Notes under the pieces: model-generated
Told to the model about the DNA's origin: nothing
Databases searched by the model: none
The model's input: the letters and a program-made list of their open reading frames with translations, nothing else
Assembly: GCA_033856195.1 (NCBI GenBank)
Contig: JAWVFL010000064.1
Span: forward strand, 1 to 32,885
From: VRUE01 sp033856195
GTDB lineage: Bacteria > Actinomycetota > Thermoleophilia > Solirubrobacterales > 70-9
Reading direction: 5' to 3'
Length of the DNA: 32,885 nt
Shown here: one piece after another, positions 16,080 to 24,372 of the stretch
How positions within the stretch are numbered: the first letter of the stretch is position 1
How the letters are laid out: the number at the start of each line of letters is the position of its first letter
Program-made: the position numbers and the translations under genes

Positions 16080-17927
16080 GTGCCGCCGTCCAGCGACTCG
16101 ATCTCCCTCTACCGCCGCCACCGCCCCGGTTCGTTCGACCAGGTGGTGGGCCAGCAGCACGTCGTGCGCACGCTGCGCAACGCGGTCGAGCAGGGCAAGG
16201 TCCACCACGCCTACCTCTTCGTCGGCTCGCGCGGGACCGGCAAGACCTCGATGGCGAAGATCCTCGCCCGCTCGCTCAACTGCGAGCGCGGCGGACCGAC
16301 CATCACGCCCTGCGGCGAGTGCGAATCGTGTCTGACGATCGCCTCGGGCAGCTCGATCGACGTGATCGAGATGGACGCCGCCTCCAATCGCTCCGTCGAC
16401 GACGTTCGCGATCTGCGCGAGCGGGTCGCCTACGCCCCTACCGGCGGCCGCTGGAAGGTCTACATCCTCGACGAGGCGCACATGCTGACTAAGGAGGCGT
16501 GGAACGCCTTCCTGAAGACACTGGAGGAGCCGCCGCCAAACACCGTCTTCGTCCTCGCCACCACAGAGGCGCACAAGGTGATGCCGACGATCGCCGACCG
16601 CTGCCAGCGCTTCGACTTCCAGCGGCCCTCGCTGGAGCAGATCTCCGAGGTGCTGAACCGGGTCGCCGCAGCCGAGGGAATCGAGGCTGAGGATGCCGCC
16701 GTGGCGATGATCGCCCGCTCGGCCTCGGGCAGCTTCCGCGACGCGCTCGGCACTCTCGACCAGCTGGTCGCCTTCGGCGGCAACCAGGTCAAGCTCGACG
16801 ACGTGCTCGAGCTGCTCGGCGCCGCCGACGCGGAGCTGCTCTTCGACGCGGTCGACGCGGTCATCGCCGAGGATCCAAAGGGCGTCCTGCTCGGGGTCGA
16901 GAAGATGGCCCGCTCCGGCCGGGACCCAGCCCAGTTCGCCCGCGACCTGCTGGGGCATCTGCGGCACCTGCTCGTTACTCAGACGGTTGGCGAGGTGCCG
17001 AATACCTTCGTGGTTACCGCTACGGACGCCGAGCGACTGACGGCCCAAGCAAGCTCAATCGGCCCAGCGACACTCGTTCGCACGATTGACGAGCTCGCCA
17101 ATGCTCTTACCGCTGTCCGCGAGGGCGACGACGCCCGGATGGCAGTCGAGATCGCACTGCTGAAGGCAGCCCGTCCGGACCTCGACCCATCCACGGAGGG
17201 TCTTCTGCGGCGCATAGAGAGACTCGAGCAAGGGACAAGTGGGCCGCGGGCCGCGGGTCCTGTCGGTGCAGGGGACCCACCGCCCCCTGCGGTCGCTAAA
17301 GCGTCCTCGGGGGCGGTCCCCCCTACACCGCCACCCGCGGCAGAGGCCACTTCTGCTGACGAGCAAAAACCGCAAACGCAATCGGACGGGCCGGACCGCC
17401 CTGAACCCGAGAGCCAAGCTCAAAACTCCGAGCAGGCCAGTCCCGAAGCGCCTGCCGAGGACGACTCTCCCGCGGGTGGCGCGGACTCGGGGGGGGCGAG
17501 AACGGAGGCGCAGCCCCCGCCCGCAGGCCCCCTCGAGTCCGTGACGGGCCCCGCGGGCCAGATCGACATCGAGAAGATCAAGCGGGTCTGGCCTGCCGTA
17601 CTGGACAAGCTTCGGGAGACGAGTCCCGCTTTGGCGGCCACGTTCGATGGGGCCCGACCGGTGTCGCTCGATGACGAGGGGCTGAAGATTGGGTTTCCGG
17701 GGGAGCTCACCTTCAATAAGCGCAAGGCGGAGACGCCCGACAAGCGGGAGTTGATGGCGGATGCGCTGGAGGCGATGTTGGGGGAGAGGCTGCGGCCGAC
17801 CTACGTGCTGCTCGATAGTGAGGATGCTGCCCCAGAGGAGGAGCCGAAAGCTTCCGAAGGCGAGATCGATCACGATGCGCTGGTGGAGAAGCTGAAGAGT
17901 GAGTTCGACGCGGAGGAGGTCGGCTAG
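16080..17927 (+). CDS. dnaX: DNA polymerase III subunit gamma/tau
   Basis: 615 residues from GTG 16080; the frame is open further upstream but conserved sequence starts at 'SLYRRHRPGSFDQVVGQ'. This is the ATPase of the clamp loader that loads the β sliding clamp at the replication fork. Walker A GSRGTGKT is at 49-56, zinc cysteines at 68, 78, 81 and 84, Walker B VYILDEAH at 127-134, followed by a sensor/lid region. Residues ~390-500 form a Pro/Ala/Glu-rich linker, and a C-terminal domain resembling tau domain V covers ~510-615. Part of the linker is encoded by an imperfect palindrome (17264-17330). The stop overlaps the ybaB start (TAGTG), giving dnaX-ybaB-recR, a common bacterial cluster. 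Confidence 0.97.
   Translation: MPPSSDSISLYRRHRPGSFDQVVGQQHVVRTLRNAVEQGKVHHAYLFVGSRGTGKTSMAKILARSLNCERGGPTITPCGECESCLTIASGSSIDVIEMDAASNRSVDDVRDLRERVAYAPTGGRWKVYILDEAHMLTKEAWNAFLKTLEEPPPNTVFVLATTEAHKVMPTIADRCQRFDFQRPSLEQISEVLNRVAAAEGIEAEDAAVAMIARSASGSFRDALGTLDQLVAFGGNQVKLDDVLELLGAADAELLFDAVDAVIAEDPKGVLLGVEKMARSGRDPAQFARDLLGHLRHLLVTQTVGEVPNTFVVTATDAERLTAQASSIGPATLVRTIDELANALTAVREGDDARMAVEIALLKAARPDLDPSTEGLLRRIERLEQGTSGPRAAGPVGAGDPPPPAVAKASSGAVPPTPPPAAEATSADEQKPQTQSDGPDRPEPESQAQNSEQASPEAPAEDDSPAGGADSGGARTEAQPPPAGPLESVTGPAGQIDIEKIKRVWPAVLDKLRETSPALAATFDGARPVSLDDEGLKIGFPGELTFNKRKAETPDKRELMADALEAMLGERLRPTYVLLDSEDAAPEEEPKASEGEIDHDALVEKLKSEFDAEEVG
17264..17330. repeat. Imperfect nested palindrome in the dnaX linker
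   Basis: CGGTGCAGGGG at 17264-17274 mirrors an imperfect inverted copy ending in TACACCG at 17330; the two arms share most positions around GGACC and CCGCCCCC. The centre is CGCT-AA-AGCG (17294-17303), giving a nested hairpin. It encodes part of the Pro/Ala linker, where in-frame insertions are tolerated. It may be chance from the GC- and proline-rich sequence. Confidence 0.4.
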
Positions 17928-18259
17928 TGGCTAGGGGTGGACCCGGTGGTTTCGACGTCAATGCGCTGATGAAACAGGCGCAGAAGATGCAGGACGAGAT
18001 GGTGCAGGCGCAGGAGTCGCTCAAAGACGAGGTGGTCGAGGCCAGCGCCGGCGGCGGCATGGTCAAGGTGAAGATGGGCGGCGACCTGACCCTGCGCGAG
18101 ATCGTCATCGATCCCGCGGCGATCGATCCCGAGGACGCCGAGATGCTCGCCGAGATGGTGCAGGCGGCGGTCAACGAGGGCCTGCGCGCGGCGCAGGAGC
18201 TGGCCAGCTCGAAGATGGGCGGGATCACGGGCGGCCTCGGTGGCCTCCCTGGAATGTGA
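17927..18259 (+). CDS. ybaB: YbaB/EbfC family nucleoid-associated protein
   Basis: 110 residues from GTG 17927, overlapping the dnaX stop by one base. The N-terminal 'NALMKQAQKMQDEMVQAQESL' helix, the central 'GGGMVKVKMGGDLTLREIVID' β segment and the C-terminal 'MLAEMVQAAVNEGLRAAQEL' helix reproduce the family layout. These small dimeric proteins bind DNA and help organise the nucleoid. Its stop overlaps the recR start. Confidence 0.95.
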   Translation: MARGGPGGFDVNALMKQAQKMQDEMVQAQESLKDEVVEASAGGGMVKVKMGGDLTLREIVIDPAAIDPEDAEMLAEMVQAAVNEGLRAAQELASSKMGGITGGLGGLPGM

Positions 18260-18858
18260 GCGCCGAGGGCCCGGCGCCGCTTGCGCGCCTCGTCGCCGAG
18301 CTCTCGCGCCTGCCGGGAATCGGGCAGCGCACGGCACAGCGGCTTGCCTTTCACATCCTCCGTGCGCCCGACGAAGAGGCGGCGGCGCTCTCGGCCGCGA
18401 TCACCGAGGTGAAGGAGAAGGTCGGTCTCTGCGAGGAGTGCTTCAACCTCTCCGAGGGACCGCGCTGCCGGATCTGCACCGATCCCAACCGCGACCAGGC
18501 GACGATCTGTGTGGTCGAGGAACCCGCTGACGTGATCCCGATCGAGCGCACCCACGAGTACCGCGGCCTCTACCACGTGCTCGGCGGCGCCCTCTCGCCG
18601 ATCGACGGCGTCGACGCCGAGGATCTGAAGATCGCCGAGCTGTTGCGCCGGGTCGAGAGGGGAGAGGTGCGCGAGGTCGTTCTCGCCACCAACCCGACGA
18701 CGACCGGCGAGGCGACCGCCCTGCACATCGCCGAGCGCCTGCGTGGCCAGGTCTCGGTCACCCGCCTCGCCAGCGGCCTGCCCGTTGGCGCCGACCTCGA
18801 GCACGCCGACGAGGTGACGCTGGGCAAGGCCTTCGCCGGCCGTCGCAGCCTGGACTAG
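18256..18858 (+). CDS. recR: Recombination mediator RecR
   Basis: 200 residues from GTG 18256, overlapping the ybaB stop (GTGA). Residues 19-35 (LPGIGQRTAQRLAFHIL) form the helix-hairpin-helix. A zinc finger has C59, C62, C71 and C74, and the Toprim domain starts at 'ICVVEEPADV' with 'HVLGGALSP' and 'LATNPTTTGEATA'. RecR acts with RecO/RecF to load RecA at gaps. Length and motifs are standard. Confidence 0.97.
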   Translation: MSAEGPAPLARLVAELSRLPGIGQRTAQRLAFHILRAPDEEAAALSAAITEVKEKVGLCEECFNLSEGPRCRICTDPNRDQATICVVEEPADVIPIERTHEYRGLYHVLGGALSPIDGVDAEDLKIAELLRRVERGEVREVVLATNPTTTGEATALHIAERLRGQVSVTRLASGLPVGADLEHADEVTLGKAFAGRRSLD

Positions 18859-18894
18859 ATGTCTCGAGCGGACGATTCTCCTAGACGTTTGTCG

Positions 18895-18921
18895 CACCGC
18901 AAATAGCGAGATTTTGCGGTG
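18895..18921 (+). terminator. Hairpin after recR
   Basis: CACCGCAAA (18895-18903) pairs with TTTGCGGTG (18913-18921) around a 9-nt loop, 36 bp after the recR stop and before the next gene's start. It lacks a following T-run, so termination may be partial. Confidence 0.45.
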
Positions 18922-18953
18922 CTGGCGTCCGTTGCTTTCGAGAAGGTCTTTGA

Positions 18954-19685
18954 GTGGCGACGCGAACCCCGACAAAAGACGCTGCACTAAACGACTCTTC
19001 CGTCGGCCAGGTCGCCCGGGAGGTCTCCTCGCTACAGGCCTCGCTGCTGGCGAAACTACGTGCTGAGCTGGACGGTTCCGACCACGAGTCGTTCGCAGAC
19101 GCGGCACAGAAGCTGGCCGAGGAGTTCGGCTCGGTCACCGCGACCGCAGTGGCGGCGATCTGCGAGCGGCGGGCGCCCGCCTCCCCGGCCGCGGCGCTGC
19201 TGGGTGAAGCACACGCCAGCCTCTTCCAGCCGGGCCACATGCGCCGGCGTCTCGACCAGCTGATCGAGACCAACAAACGCCACGGCCATCCCTTCGGCCT
19301 CGTCGTCTTCGACGTCGACGGGCCGGGGGTACGCGAGGGCGACGAGCGTGAGGCGCGCGAGACGATGCTTGCCGTAGTTGGCGCCGCGCTGCGCGACGCC
19401 GTGCGGATCGTCGACGAGACATTCCTGCTCGAGGAGGATGCGCTCTGCGTGCTGGCCCCCAACCAGTCCACGGTCGAGGGCGTGCAGATGACGGAGCGAT
19501 TGCTGCGGATGCTCGACGAGCTGGAGGCCGCCGGCGGCCTCAGGATCGCGATCTCGGCCGGCGTCGTCGCCTGCCCCGAGCACGGCAACGACGCCGAGGA
19601 GCTGCTGCGCAAGGCCGACGAGGCGATGTGGCGGGCCCGTGCGGTCGGGCAGCCGGTGGGTGTCGGCGCTCTGCAAGATCGCTGA
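18954..19685 (+). CDS. Degenerate GGDEF-domain protein
   Basis: 243 residues from GTG 18954, with AGAAGG upstream at usable spacing. The N-terminal ~80 residues are helical and unrecognised. Residues ~90-240 follow the diguanylate cyclase fold: 'RRRLDQLIETNKRHGHPFGLVVFDVDG', then the C-terminal 'ISAGVVACPEHGNDAEELLRKADEAMWRAR' block. The active-site GGDEF is replaced by LEEDA, so it is unlikely to make c-di-GMP and may bind nucleotide or act as a sensor. It sits between recR and a MerR-type regulator on the same strand. Confidence 0.8.
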   Translation: MATRTPTKDAALNDSSVGQVAREVSSLQASLLAKLRAELDGSDHESFADAAQKLAEEFGSVTATAVAAICERRAPASPAAALLGEAHASLFQPGHMRRRLDQLIETNKRHGHPFGLVVFDVDGPGVREGDEREARETMLAVVGAALRDAVRIVDETFLLEEDALCVLAPNQSTVEGVQMTERLLRMLDELEAAGGLRIAISAGVVACPEHGNDAEELLRKADEAMWRARAVGQPVGVGALQDR

Positions 19686-19704
19686 CAGATTTCGCAAATC
19701 TGTC
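19684..19704. promoter_or_regulatory. 9-bp inverted repeat upstream of MerR-type gene
   Basis: GACAGATTT-CGC-AAATCTGTC is a perfect inverted repeat that overlaps the stop of the GGDEF gene and lies about 47 bp before the start of the MerR-type gene. It could be an operator of that regulator or a short terminator. Confidence 0.4.
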
Positions 19705-19750
19705 CATAACTTGCGTAAACCTGGATTTTCGGTGGAAGAATGGCCACCAG

Positions 19751-20590
19751 ATGCCGGGCATACGTACAAACGCCGCTGCCGAAGTTCTTGGCGTAAGCCC
19801 GAACACGCTGCGCAGCTGGGAGCGCCGTTACGGCTACCCCACGCCGAAGCGCACCGTCGGCAACCACCGCAACTACGAGCTGGTCGAGCTGCAGACCCTG
19901 CGCGACGCCCTTGCCCAGACCGGCAACATCTCCTCGGCGATCGAGCTGGCTCAACAGCGCCAGGCGGCACCCGCCAGTGACGAGGGCCTGCTCGCCGCGC
20001 TGCAGAGCTTCGACGAGGACGCGGCCGATCGTGCTGTCGAGGAAAGCCTGGCCCTACGGCCGCTGGAGCGCACGGTCGAGGAGCTGCTGCTGCCGACGAT
20101 CGACCGCCTCGCCGTCGATCCAGACCGCGAGGCCGAGCTCGAGTTCGCCTCCCGCTGGGCGACCGGCTGGCTGCACGGCGCCCGCCGCCTCGCCTCGGCC
20201 GCCTCCCGCCCTGCCGGCATCCTGCTGCTCGACTCGAGCCGCGGTTCCGATGGCGAGGCCGTCCACAGCCAGGCCCTTGATCTGACCCTGCGCCGCGCCG
20301 GCTTCCGCGTGCTGATGCTTTCCAACGAGCTCGGCGACGAGCGCCTCGAGCGCGCCCTGCGCGCCCTCGATCCAACCGCGATCGTCCTCTGCGGCCCGCG
20401 GGCAGACACCGCCAGCGCCGTCAAACTGGTCCGCCAGATCCGCGACCTCGGCGTCGACGCACCCCTCTTCGGCTTCCGCGCCAGCGGCCTGATCGGGGAC
20501 GCGATCCCCACCGCCGGTTCCCGCCCGAGCGAGGTGACGGGGATGCTCAACGCTGACCTCCGCCGCCGCGCCGCTCAGGCCTTCGCCTAA
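19751..20590 (+). CDS. MerR-family regulator with B12-binding-like C-terminal domain
   Basis: 279 residues from ATG 19751 (MPGIRTNAAAEVLGVS). Residues ~5-70 are a MerR winged helix: 'AAEVLGVSPNTLRSWERRYGYPTPKRT' with 'NHRNYELVELQ'. The remainder follows the layout of the cobalamin-binding domain of CarH/LitR-type light sensors: a four-helix region with 'ELEFASRWATGWLHGARRL', then a Rossmann-like region ('GILLLDSSRGSDGEAVHSQAL', 'GFRVLMLSNELG', 'AIVLCGPRADT'). The DxHxxG signature is not intact, so cobalamin may not be bound. It probably represses a nearby promoter, perhaps its own; target unknown. Confidence 0.85.
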   Translation: MPGIRTNAAAEVLGVSPNTLRSWERRYGYPTPKRTVGNHRNYELVELQTLRDALAQTGNISSAIELAQQRQAAPASDEGLLAALQSFDEDAADRAVEESLALRPLERTVEELLLPTIDRLAVDPDREAELEFASRWATGWLHGARRLASAASRPAGILLLDSSRGSDGEAVHSQALDLTLRRAGFRVLMLSNELGDERLERALRALDPTAIVLCGPRADTASAVKLVRQIRDLGVDAPLFGFRASGLIGDAIPTAGSRPSEVTGMLNADLRRRAAQAFA

Positions 20591-20639
20591 CTCTTACCTC
20601 CAGTTTCATCCTCCGCCGTCACCAGCCTGTGACCGATTG

Positions 20640-20660
20640 GTGACGATCTGGATACGTCAC
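20640..20660. promoter_or_regulatory. Candidate operator in intergenic region
   Basis: GTGACG (20640-20645) and CGTCAC (20655-20660) form an inverted repeat with a 9-nt spacer. GTGAC also occurs just before it as a direct repeat, and a second inverted pair ACGAC...GTCGT lies at about 20666-20685. The region is upstream of a decayed gene and downstream of the MerR-type regulator, so it is a possible target of that regulator. Confidence 0.3.
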
Positions 20661-20764
20661 TGATAACGACTTGTAAATAGGTCGTAGAAGTTCGGTGAAT
20701 CGCTTGACAGAGCCGTTTGCGCCAACAAGGGCGACCTCGTCCCGGAGAAATCAAAAGGAGAGGG

Positions 20765-21437
20765 ATGAGCTCACAACGCATCTTCACCTCGACGCGGCGC
20801 CCCGACCCCCTGCCGCGTCTGCTCTCGAGCGCGGCCCTGCTGGTGGCGCTGGTCTTCTCGATGGGCGGCCTCGCCCCTGCCAAATAGGGGGGAGGCGGTG
20901 GGCTCGTGCACCTCGACAGCCACGGCAAGATCTCGAGCCGCTACCTGCCGCGGTCAAGTTCGCCAAGAAGTCGAAGCGGCTCGGCAACGCGACCAGGAAG
21001 GACCTCTCCCGTCAAACTGCCCGATTCCCGACGCCGTCGACCTCGGCACCTGGTGCATGCAGTCCGGCTTCTACCCGGTGCCTTCCAAAGACATCGGCAA
21101 GAACGACTACGTCTACGCGGCGCAGAAGTGCGTCAAGGAGAGTGGCTGGCTGCCCACGGACATGCGCGAGATGAGCGGCGACCTGACCACGACCACCGCT
21201 GGTGGCCGTGCCGCCGGCTCAGAGGGAGTCTCGGTCGGCTCCAAGGGCAACGGCAACCTCGGTGAGCCCGACCCCGTCCCGATGCCCGCCGACCCGATGC
21301 CCGACACCCTCAACTACATCACCGTCTACGACAACTACAACCACGGCGGCTTCGCCGGCGGCGCCTCCGTTGGGACCCCTGGGCGGTTCCGATGCGCGTT
21401 CGCCAAGGGCTCGCAAGGCACGAAGTTCGGAGACTGA
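20765..21437 (+). pseudogene. Decayed secreted-protein gene (stop plus frameshifts)
   Basis: The ATG at 20765, after AAAAGGAGAGGG, encodes a 40-residue signal-peptide-like sequence (MSSQRIFTSTRRPD..., then LLVALVFSMGGLAPAK) ending in TAG at 20885. The same frame continues beyond the stop as GLVHLDSHGKISSRYLP. The protein-like reading then moves to another frame (AVKFAKKSKRLGNATRKDLS, ~20955-21010) and to a third (NCPIPDAVDLGTWCMQSGFY to the stop at 21437). A stop and at least two frame changes within 250 bp indicate a broken gene, unless the assembly is wrong. The last part (GGRAAGSEGVSVGSKGNG, YDNYNHGGFAGGASV) is Gly-rich and secreted-like. No functional prediction was possible. Confidence 0.7.
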
Positions 21438-21582
21438 GAACGGCTAACGAGCTGCCCGGGCCCAGCACTTGGAGCCCAGGCAGCTACCCATCAGGTCCCC
21501 TTGCTGGACGAGAAAAGGGGCACGACTGGACTCTCCGTGACGATCTTCATTGCGGCACCTCCCATCACATTGATCGCTAGCG

Positions 21583-21608
21583 ATTATAAATACCATAGTA
21601 TTTTAAAA
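21583..21608. other. AT-rich hairpin patch in GC-rich sequence
   Basis: About 26 almost pure A/T bases, with AAATAC-CATA-GTATTT (21588-21603) forming a small hairpin. It lies about 12 bp beyond the stop of the MMPL gene on the minus strand and could be its terminator. The composition contrasts sharply with the surrounding sequence. The rest of 21438-21619 shows no gene. Confidence 0.4.
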
Positions 21609-21619
21609 GCACAACTCAA

Positions 21620-23764
21620 TCAGGCCTTCTCCGGCTCTGGACCGGGCCGCGACGTCTCGTTGATCCCGAACCGATTGTGGACACGGCGCAGCGGTGCTGG
21701 CGCCCACCAGTTCCATTTGCCGAGCAGCTCCATCAGCGAGGGGACCAGGAGGGCGCGAATGATGCTGGCGTCGATCAGGACGGCGAGGGCGGTGCCGACG
21801 CCGTTCTCCTTGATGAAGATGATCTGGGAGGTGGCGAAGGCGCCCATCGCGACGGCGAAGAGCAGGGCGGCTGCCGTAACGATGCGGCCGGTCCGCTCGA
21901 GGCCGATTGCGACGCACTCCGAGTCCGAGGCGCCGTTGTCGCGCGCCTCTTTGATCCGCGAGAGCAGGAAGACGGCGTAATCGGTGGAGAGGCCGAAGGC
22001 GACGGCGAAGAGCAGGATCGGCATCGTCTGCTCGATCGCGCCCGGGCTCGTGTAATCGAGGAAGCCCTCGAGGCGGCCGTCCTGGAAGATCAGCACCAGC
22101 AGCCCGAAGACGGCGCTGAGATTGAGGAAGTTCATCAGCAGCGACTTGATCGGCAGGATCACCGAGCCGGTCATCAAGAAGAGGATGACCAGGGTCGCGA
22201 CGACGATGATCGCCAGCACGATCGGCAGGTGGCGGACGAGGCTGGTCTGAAGGTCGACGAAGTCAGCCGTCGCGCCGCCGACGAGCAGCGTCGTCCCCGG
22301 TGGCGGTTCTAGGTCACGGATCCGCTTCACCGTGGACTGGCTCGCCTCGGAGACGAATGGGTCTGTGGAAACGACCTGCAGCGCGGTCACGTCCCCCTTG
22401 AGGGGTTGGGGCGGGTTGACTTCCGCGACGCCCTCGACGCGACGCATCCGCCTGGCAACCTGGGCGGCCGCCTTCGGCCCGCCGCCTTCGACGTCGATCC
22501 AGATCGGCGTCTCTCTATATGGGGGGAACTCGGAGCTGACCGTGTCGTAGGCCTGCCTTGCGCTTGCCGACTCTGGCAGAACCTCGGGGTCGACGGTGTT
22601 GAACTTGATCCCAAGGAAGGGCAGGCCCATCACGATCAGGAGCAGGGCACTGAAGGTCGCCACCGGCACCGGTCGGCGCATCACGAAGCGCGAGAGCCGG
22701 TACCAGAAGCCGCTCTCGTCGGGTCGGGTGTCGGCCTCTGCGCGGCGCTGCAGGAAGCGCGGCGCCAGCGAGTTGACCCGGGTGCCAAGCAGGGTCAGCA
22801 CCGCGGGCAGGACGGTAAGCGAGATCAGCGCCGCGAAGAGCGCAACCAGGGCGCCGCCGAGGCCCATCGAGTAGAGGAAGCGCTGCGGGAAGACGAGCAG
22901 TGAGGCAAGTGCGGCGCTGACCGTCAGTGAGGAGAAGAAGACCGTGCGCCCCGCGGTCGCCAGCACGCGGCGCATCGCCGCCAGCCCCGGGCCGTCCTTG
23001 GCGATCTCCTCGCGGTAACGGGAGACGACGAAGAGGCTGTAGTCGATCGCCAGCCCGAGCCCCAGCGCCGTGGTCAGGTTCAGCGCGAAGATCGAGATCG
23101 AGCCGACCTCGCTGGCGAGGCGCAGGATGAGGAAGGTGCCGACGATCGCCAGGCCGCCGATCATCAACGGCAGCAGCGAGGCGACGAGGCTGCGGAAGAA
23201 GAGGAAGGAGAGCAGGAGGAGGAGGGGGAAGGCGAGCATCTCCGCCGTTCGCAGGTCCTTCTCGACCTGCTTGTTGACCTGCTCCTGGGCGACGGCGGCA
23301 CCGCCGACCACGACGCCGGGCTCATCGGCGAGCGAGGCGGCGATATCGGCGCCGGCCTCCTGCCATTGCTTGTCCTCGATCGGACGCAGGGCAACGGCGA
23401 AGTAGGTGGACTGCTTGTCCTTAGAGACGAAAATGAGGGAGTGGGTGTCGTAGTAGCCGGTCACCGACTTGACGTCGGCGCGGCGGCGCACGCGCCGCTC
23501 CAGCGTCTCGACCCTCTCCCGTGTCGCGGGCGAGGCCACCGGCGCGTCTTCGACCACCGCGAGCACCGCCGGTATCCGCAGGCCGGCGTCGAAGAGGCGG
23601 TCCTTCGCCTTCACCGTCTCGGTGGCGGGATCGTCGGCGCCGTAGGGGTCGAGGCGGCTGGCGACCGAGCCGCCCAAGGCTCCGGCAAGCAGGAAGAAGA
23701 GAATCGCGAGGATCCCGATGCGGCGGGCGTTGCCGTCGGCGAAACGGGCGAGGGCGTCAAACAT
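21620..23764 (-). CDS. MMPL/RND-family exporter
   Basis: 714 residues from ATG 23764, which overlaps the padR stop (TGATG) with AAAGGAG 6 nt upstream. Two repeats, each an exported loop domain followed by a membrane bundle, as in MmpL/SecDF-type transporters. An N-terminal helix 'IGILAILFFLLAGALGG' precedes an external domain (~40-170). The first bundle carries 'GLGLAIDYSLFVVSRYREE' (D241, Y242), the second 'FGLSTDYAVFLLSRIKEARD' with the matching Asp/Tyr proton-relay pair. It probably exports a lipid or drug using the proton gradient. Coupling to a PadR regulator suggests induction by its substrate, as known for PadR-controlled efflux pumps. Confidence 0.9.
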   Translation of the reverse strand: MFDALARFADGNARRIGILAILFFLLAGALGGSVASRLDPYGADDPATETVKAKDRLFDAGLRIPAVLAVVEDAPVASPATRERVETLERRVRRRADVKSVTGYYDTHSLIFVSKDKQSTYFAVALRPIEDKQWQEAGADIAASLADEPGVVVGGAAVAQEQVNKQVEKDLRTAEMLAFPLLLLLSFLFFRSLVASLLPLMIGGLAIVGTFLILRLASEVGSISIFALNLTTALGLGLAIDYSLFVVSRYREEIAKDGPGLAAMRRVLATAGRTVFFSSLTVSAALASLLVFPQRFLYSMGLGGALVALFAALISLTVLPAVLTLLGTRVNSLAPRFLQRRAEADTRPDESGFWYRLSRFVMRRPVPVATFSALLLIVMGLPFLGIKFNTVDPEVLPESASARQAYDTVSSEFPPYRETPIWIDVEGGGPKAAAQVARRMRRVEGVAEVNPPQPLKGDVTALQVVSTDPFVSEASQSTVKRIRDLEPPPGTTLLVGGATADFVDLQTSLVRHLPIVLAIIVVATLVILFLMTGSVILPIKSLLMNFLNLSAVFGLLVLIFQDGRLEGFLDYTSPGAIEQTMPILLFAVAFGLSTDYAVFLLSRIKEARDNGASDSECVAIGLERTGRIVTAAALLFAVAMGAFATSQIIFIKENGVGTALAVLIDASIIRALLVPSLMELLGKWNWWAPAPLRRVHNRFGINETSRPGPEPEKA

Positions 23765-24306
23765 CAGCTGCTCCTTTCGGGATGAGTGGCGCCGAGGAGG
23801 CGCGCCTCCATGCGCTCGCACCAGTCCGCGAACCACTCGTTGAACTCGATTCCCCCCTGCAGCACCATCAGCGAGAAGGGATCCTTCTCCAAAGTCTTCG
23901 GTTCCATGCCGCGCAGCCGCTCGGCCAGCTCCAGCCGCTTCCTGCGCATTACCCGAAGCGTCTCTATCGCCTCCTCGGGCGGCAGCACATCGGCAAAGAA
24001 CAGTTTCAGCAGGCCTTCCTCGCGCATCTCGGCGGTCTCCGGTGGCCGGCGCAGCCAGTCCTTCAGCTCTTCCTCACCGTCGGCCGTGATCGCGTAGACG
24101 GACCGCTTGCGCTCCCCCCGGGGAGCGTCGATCCCCTTGACCAGCCCGGCCTCGGACAGCCGCTTCAGCTCCGGGTAGATCTGCCCGTAGCTGGCCGCCC
24201 AGAAGAACCGCGTCGAGTTGTCGACCGCCGCCTTGATCTCATAGCCCGAGCGCGCCTCGCGGCTGACCATGCCGAGGATCACGTAGGCGGTGGGACTGAG
24301 GTCCAT
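23764..24306 (-). CDS. PadR-family transcription regulator
   Basis: 180 residues from ATG 24306. The N-terminal winged helix reads 'LSPTAYVILGMVSREARSGYEIK' ... 'YGQIYPELKRLSEAGLVKG' with the wing 'RKRSVYAITADGEEELKDWL', followed by the C-terminal dimerisation helices ('EEAIETLRVMRRKRLELAERL') of the PadR/VirR group. It is the first gene of a two-gene unit with the MMPL exporter. A perfect palindrome begins 9 bp upstream of its start, so it probably represses its own operon. There is no good ribosome-binding site and the operator is very close to the ATG, so the mRNA may be leaderless. Confidence 0.9.
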   Translation of the reverse strand: MDLSPTAYVILGMVSREARSGYEIKAAVDNSTRFFWAASYGQIYPELKRLSEAGLVKGIDAPRGERKRSVYAITADGEEELKDWLRRPPETAEMREEGLLKLFFADVLPPEEAIETLRVMRRKRLELAERLRGMEPKTLEKDPFSLMVLQGGIEFNEWFADWCERMEARLLGATHPERSS

Positions 24307-24314
24307 ACCTACAC

Positions 24315-24333
24315 ATATATCTGACCGATATAT
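24315..24333. promoter_or_regulatory. Likely PadR operator
   Basis: ATATATC-TGACC-GATATAT is a perfect 7-bp inverted repeat with a 5-bp spacer, 9 bp upstream of the padR start codon. It sits between padR and the divergent gene at 24373, so it could control both. Confidence 0.6.
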
Positions 24334-24372
24334 CCAAAAGTGTGAACTGGATCACATGTAGTCTGCAAGACG

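Noticed and set aside
20704..20709. TTGACA as a -35 box upstream of the decayed gene
   Set aside because: No acceptable -10 hexamer lies 16-19 bp downstream.
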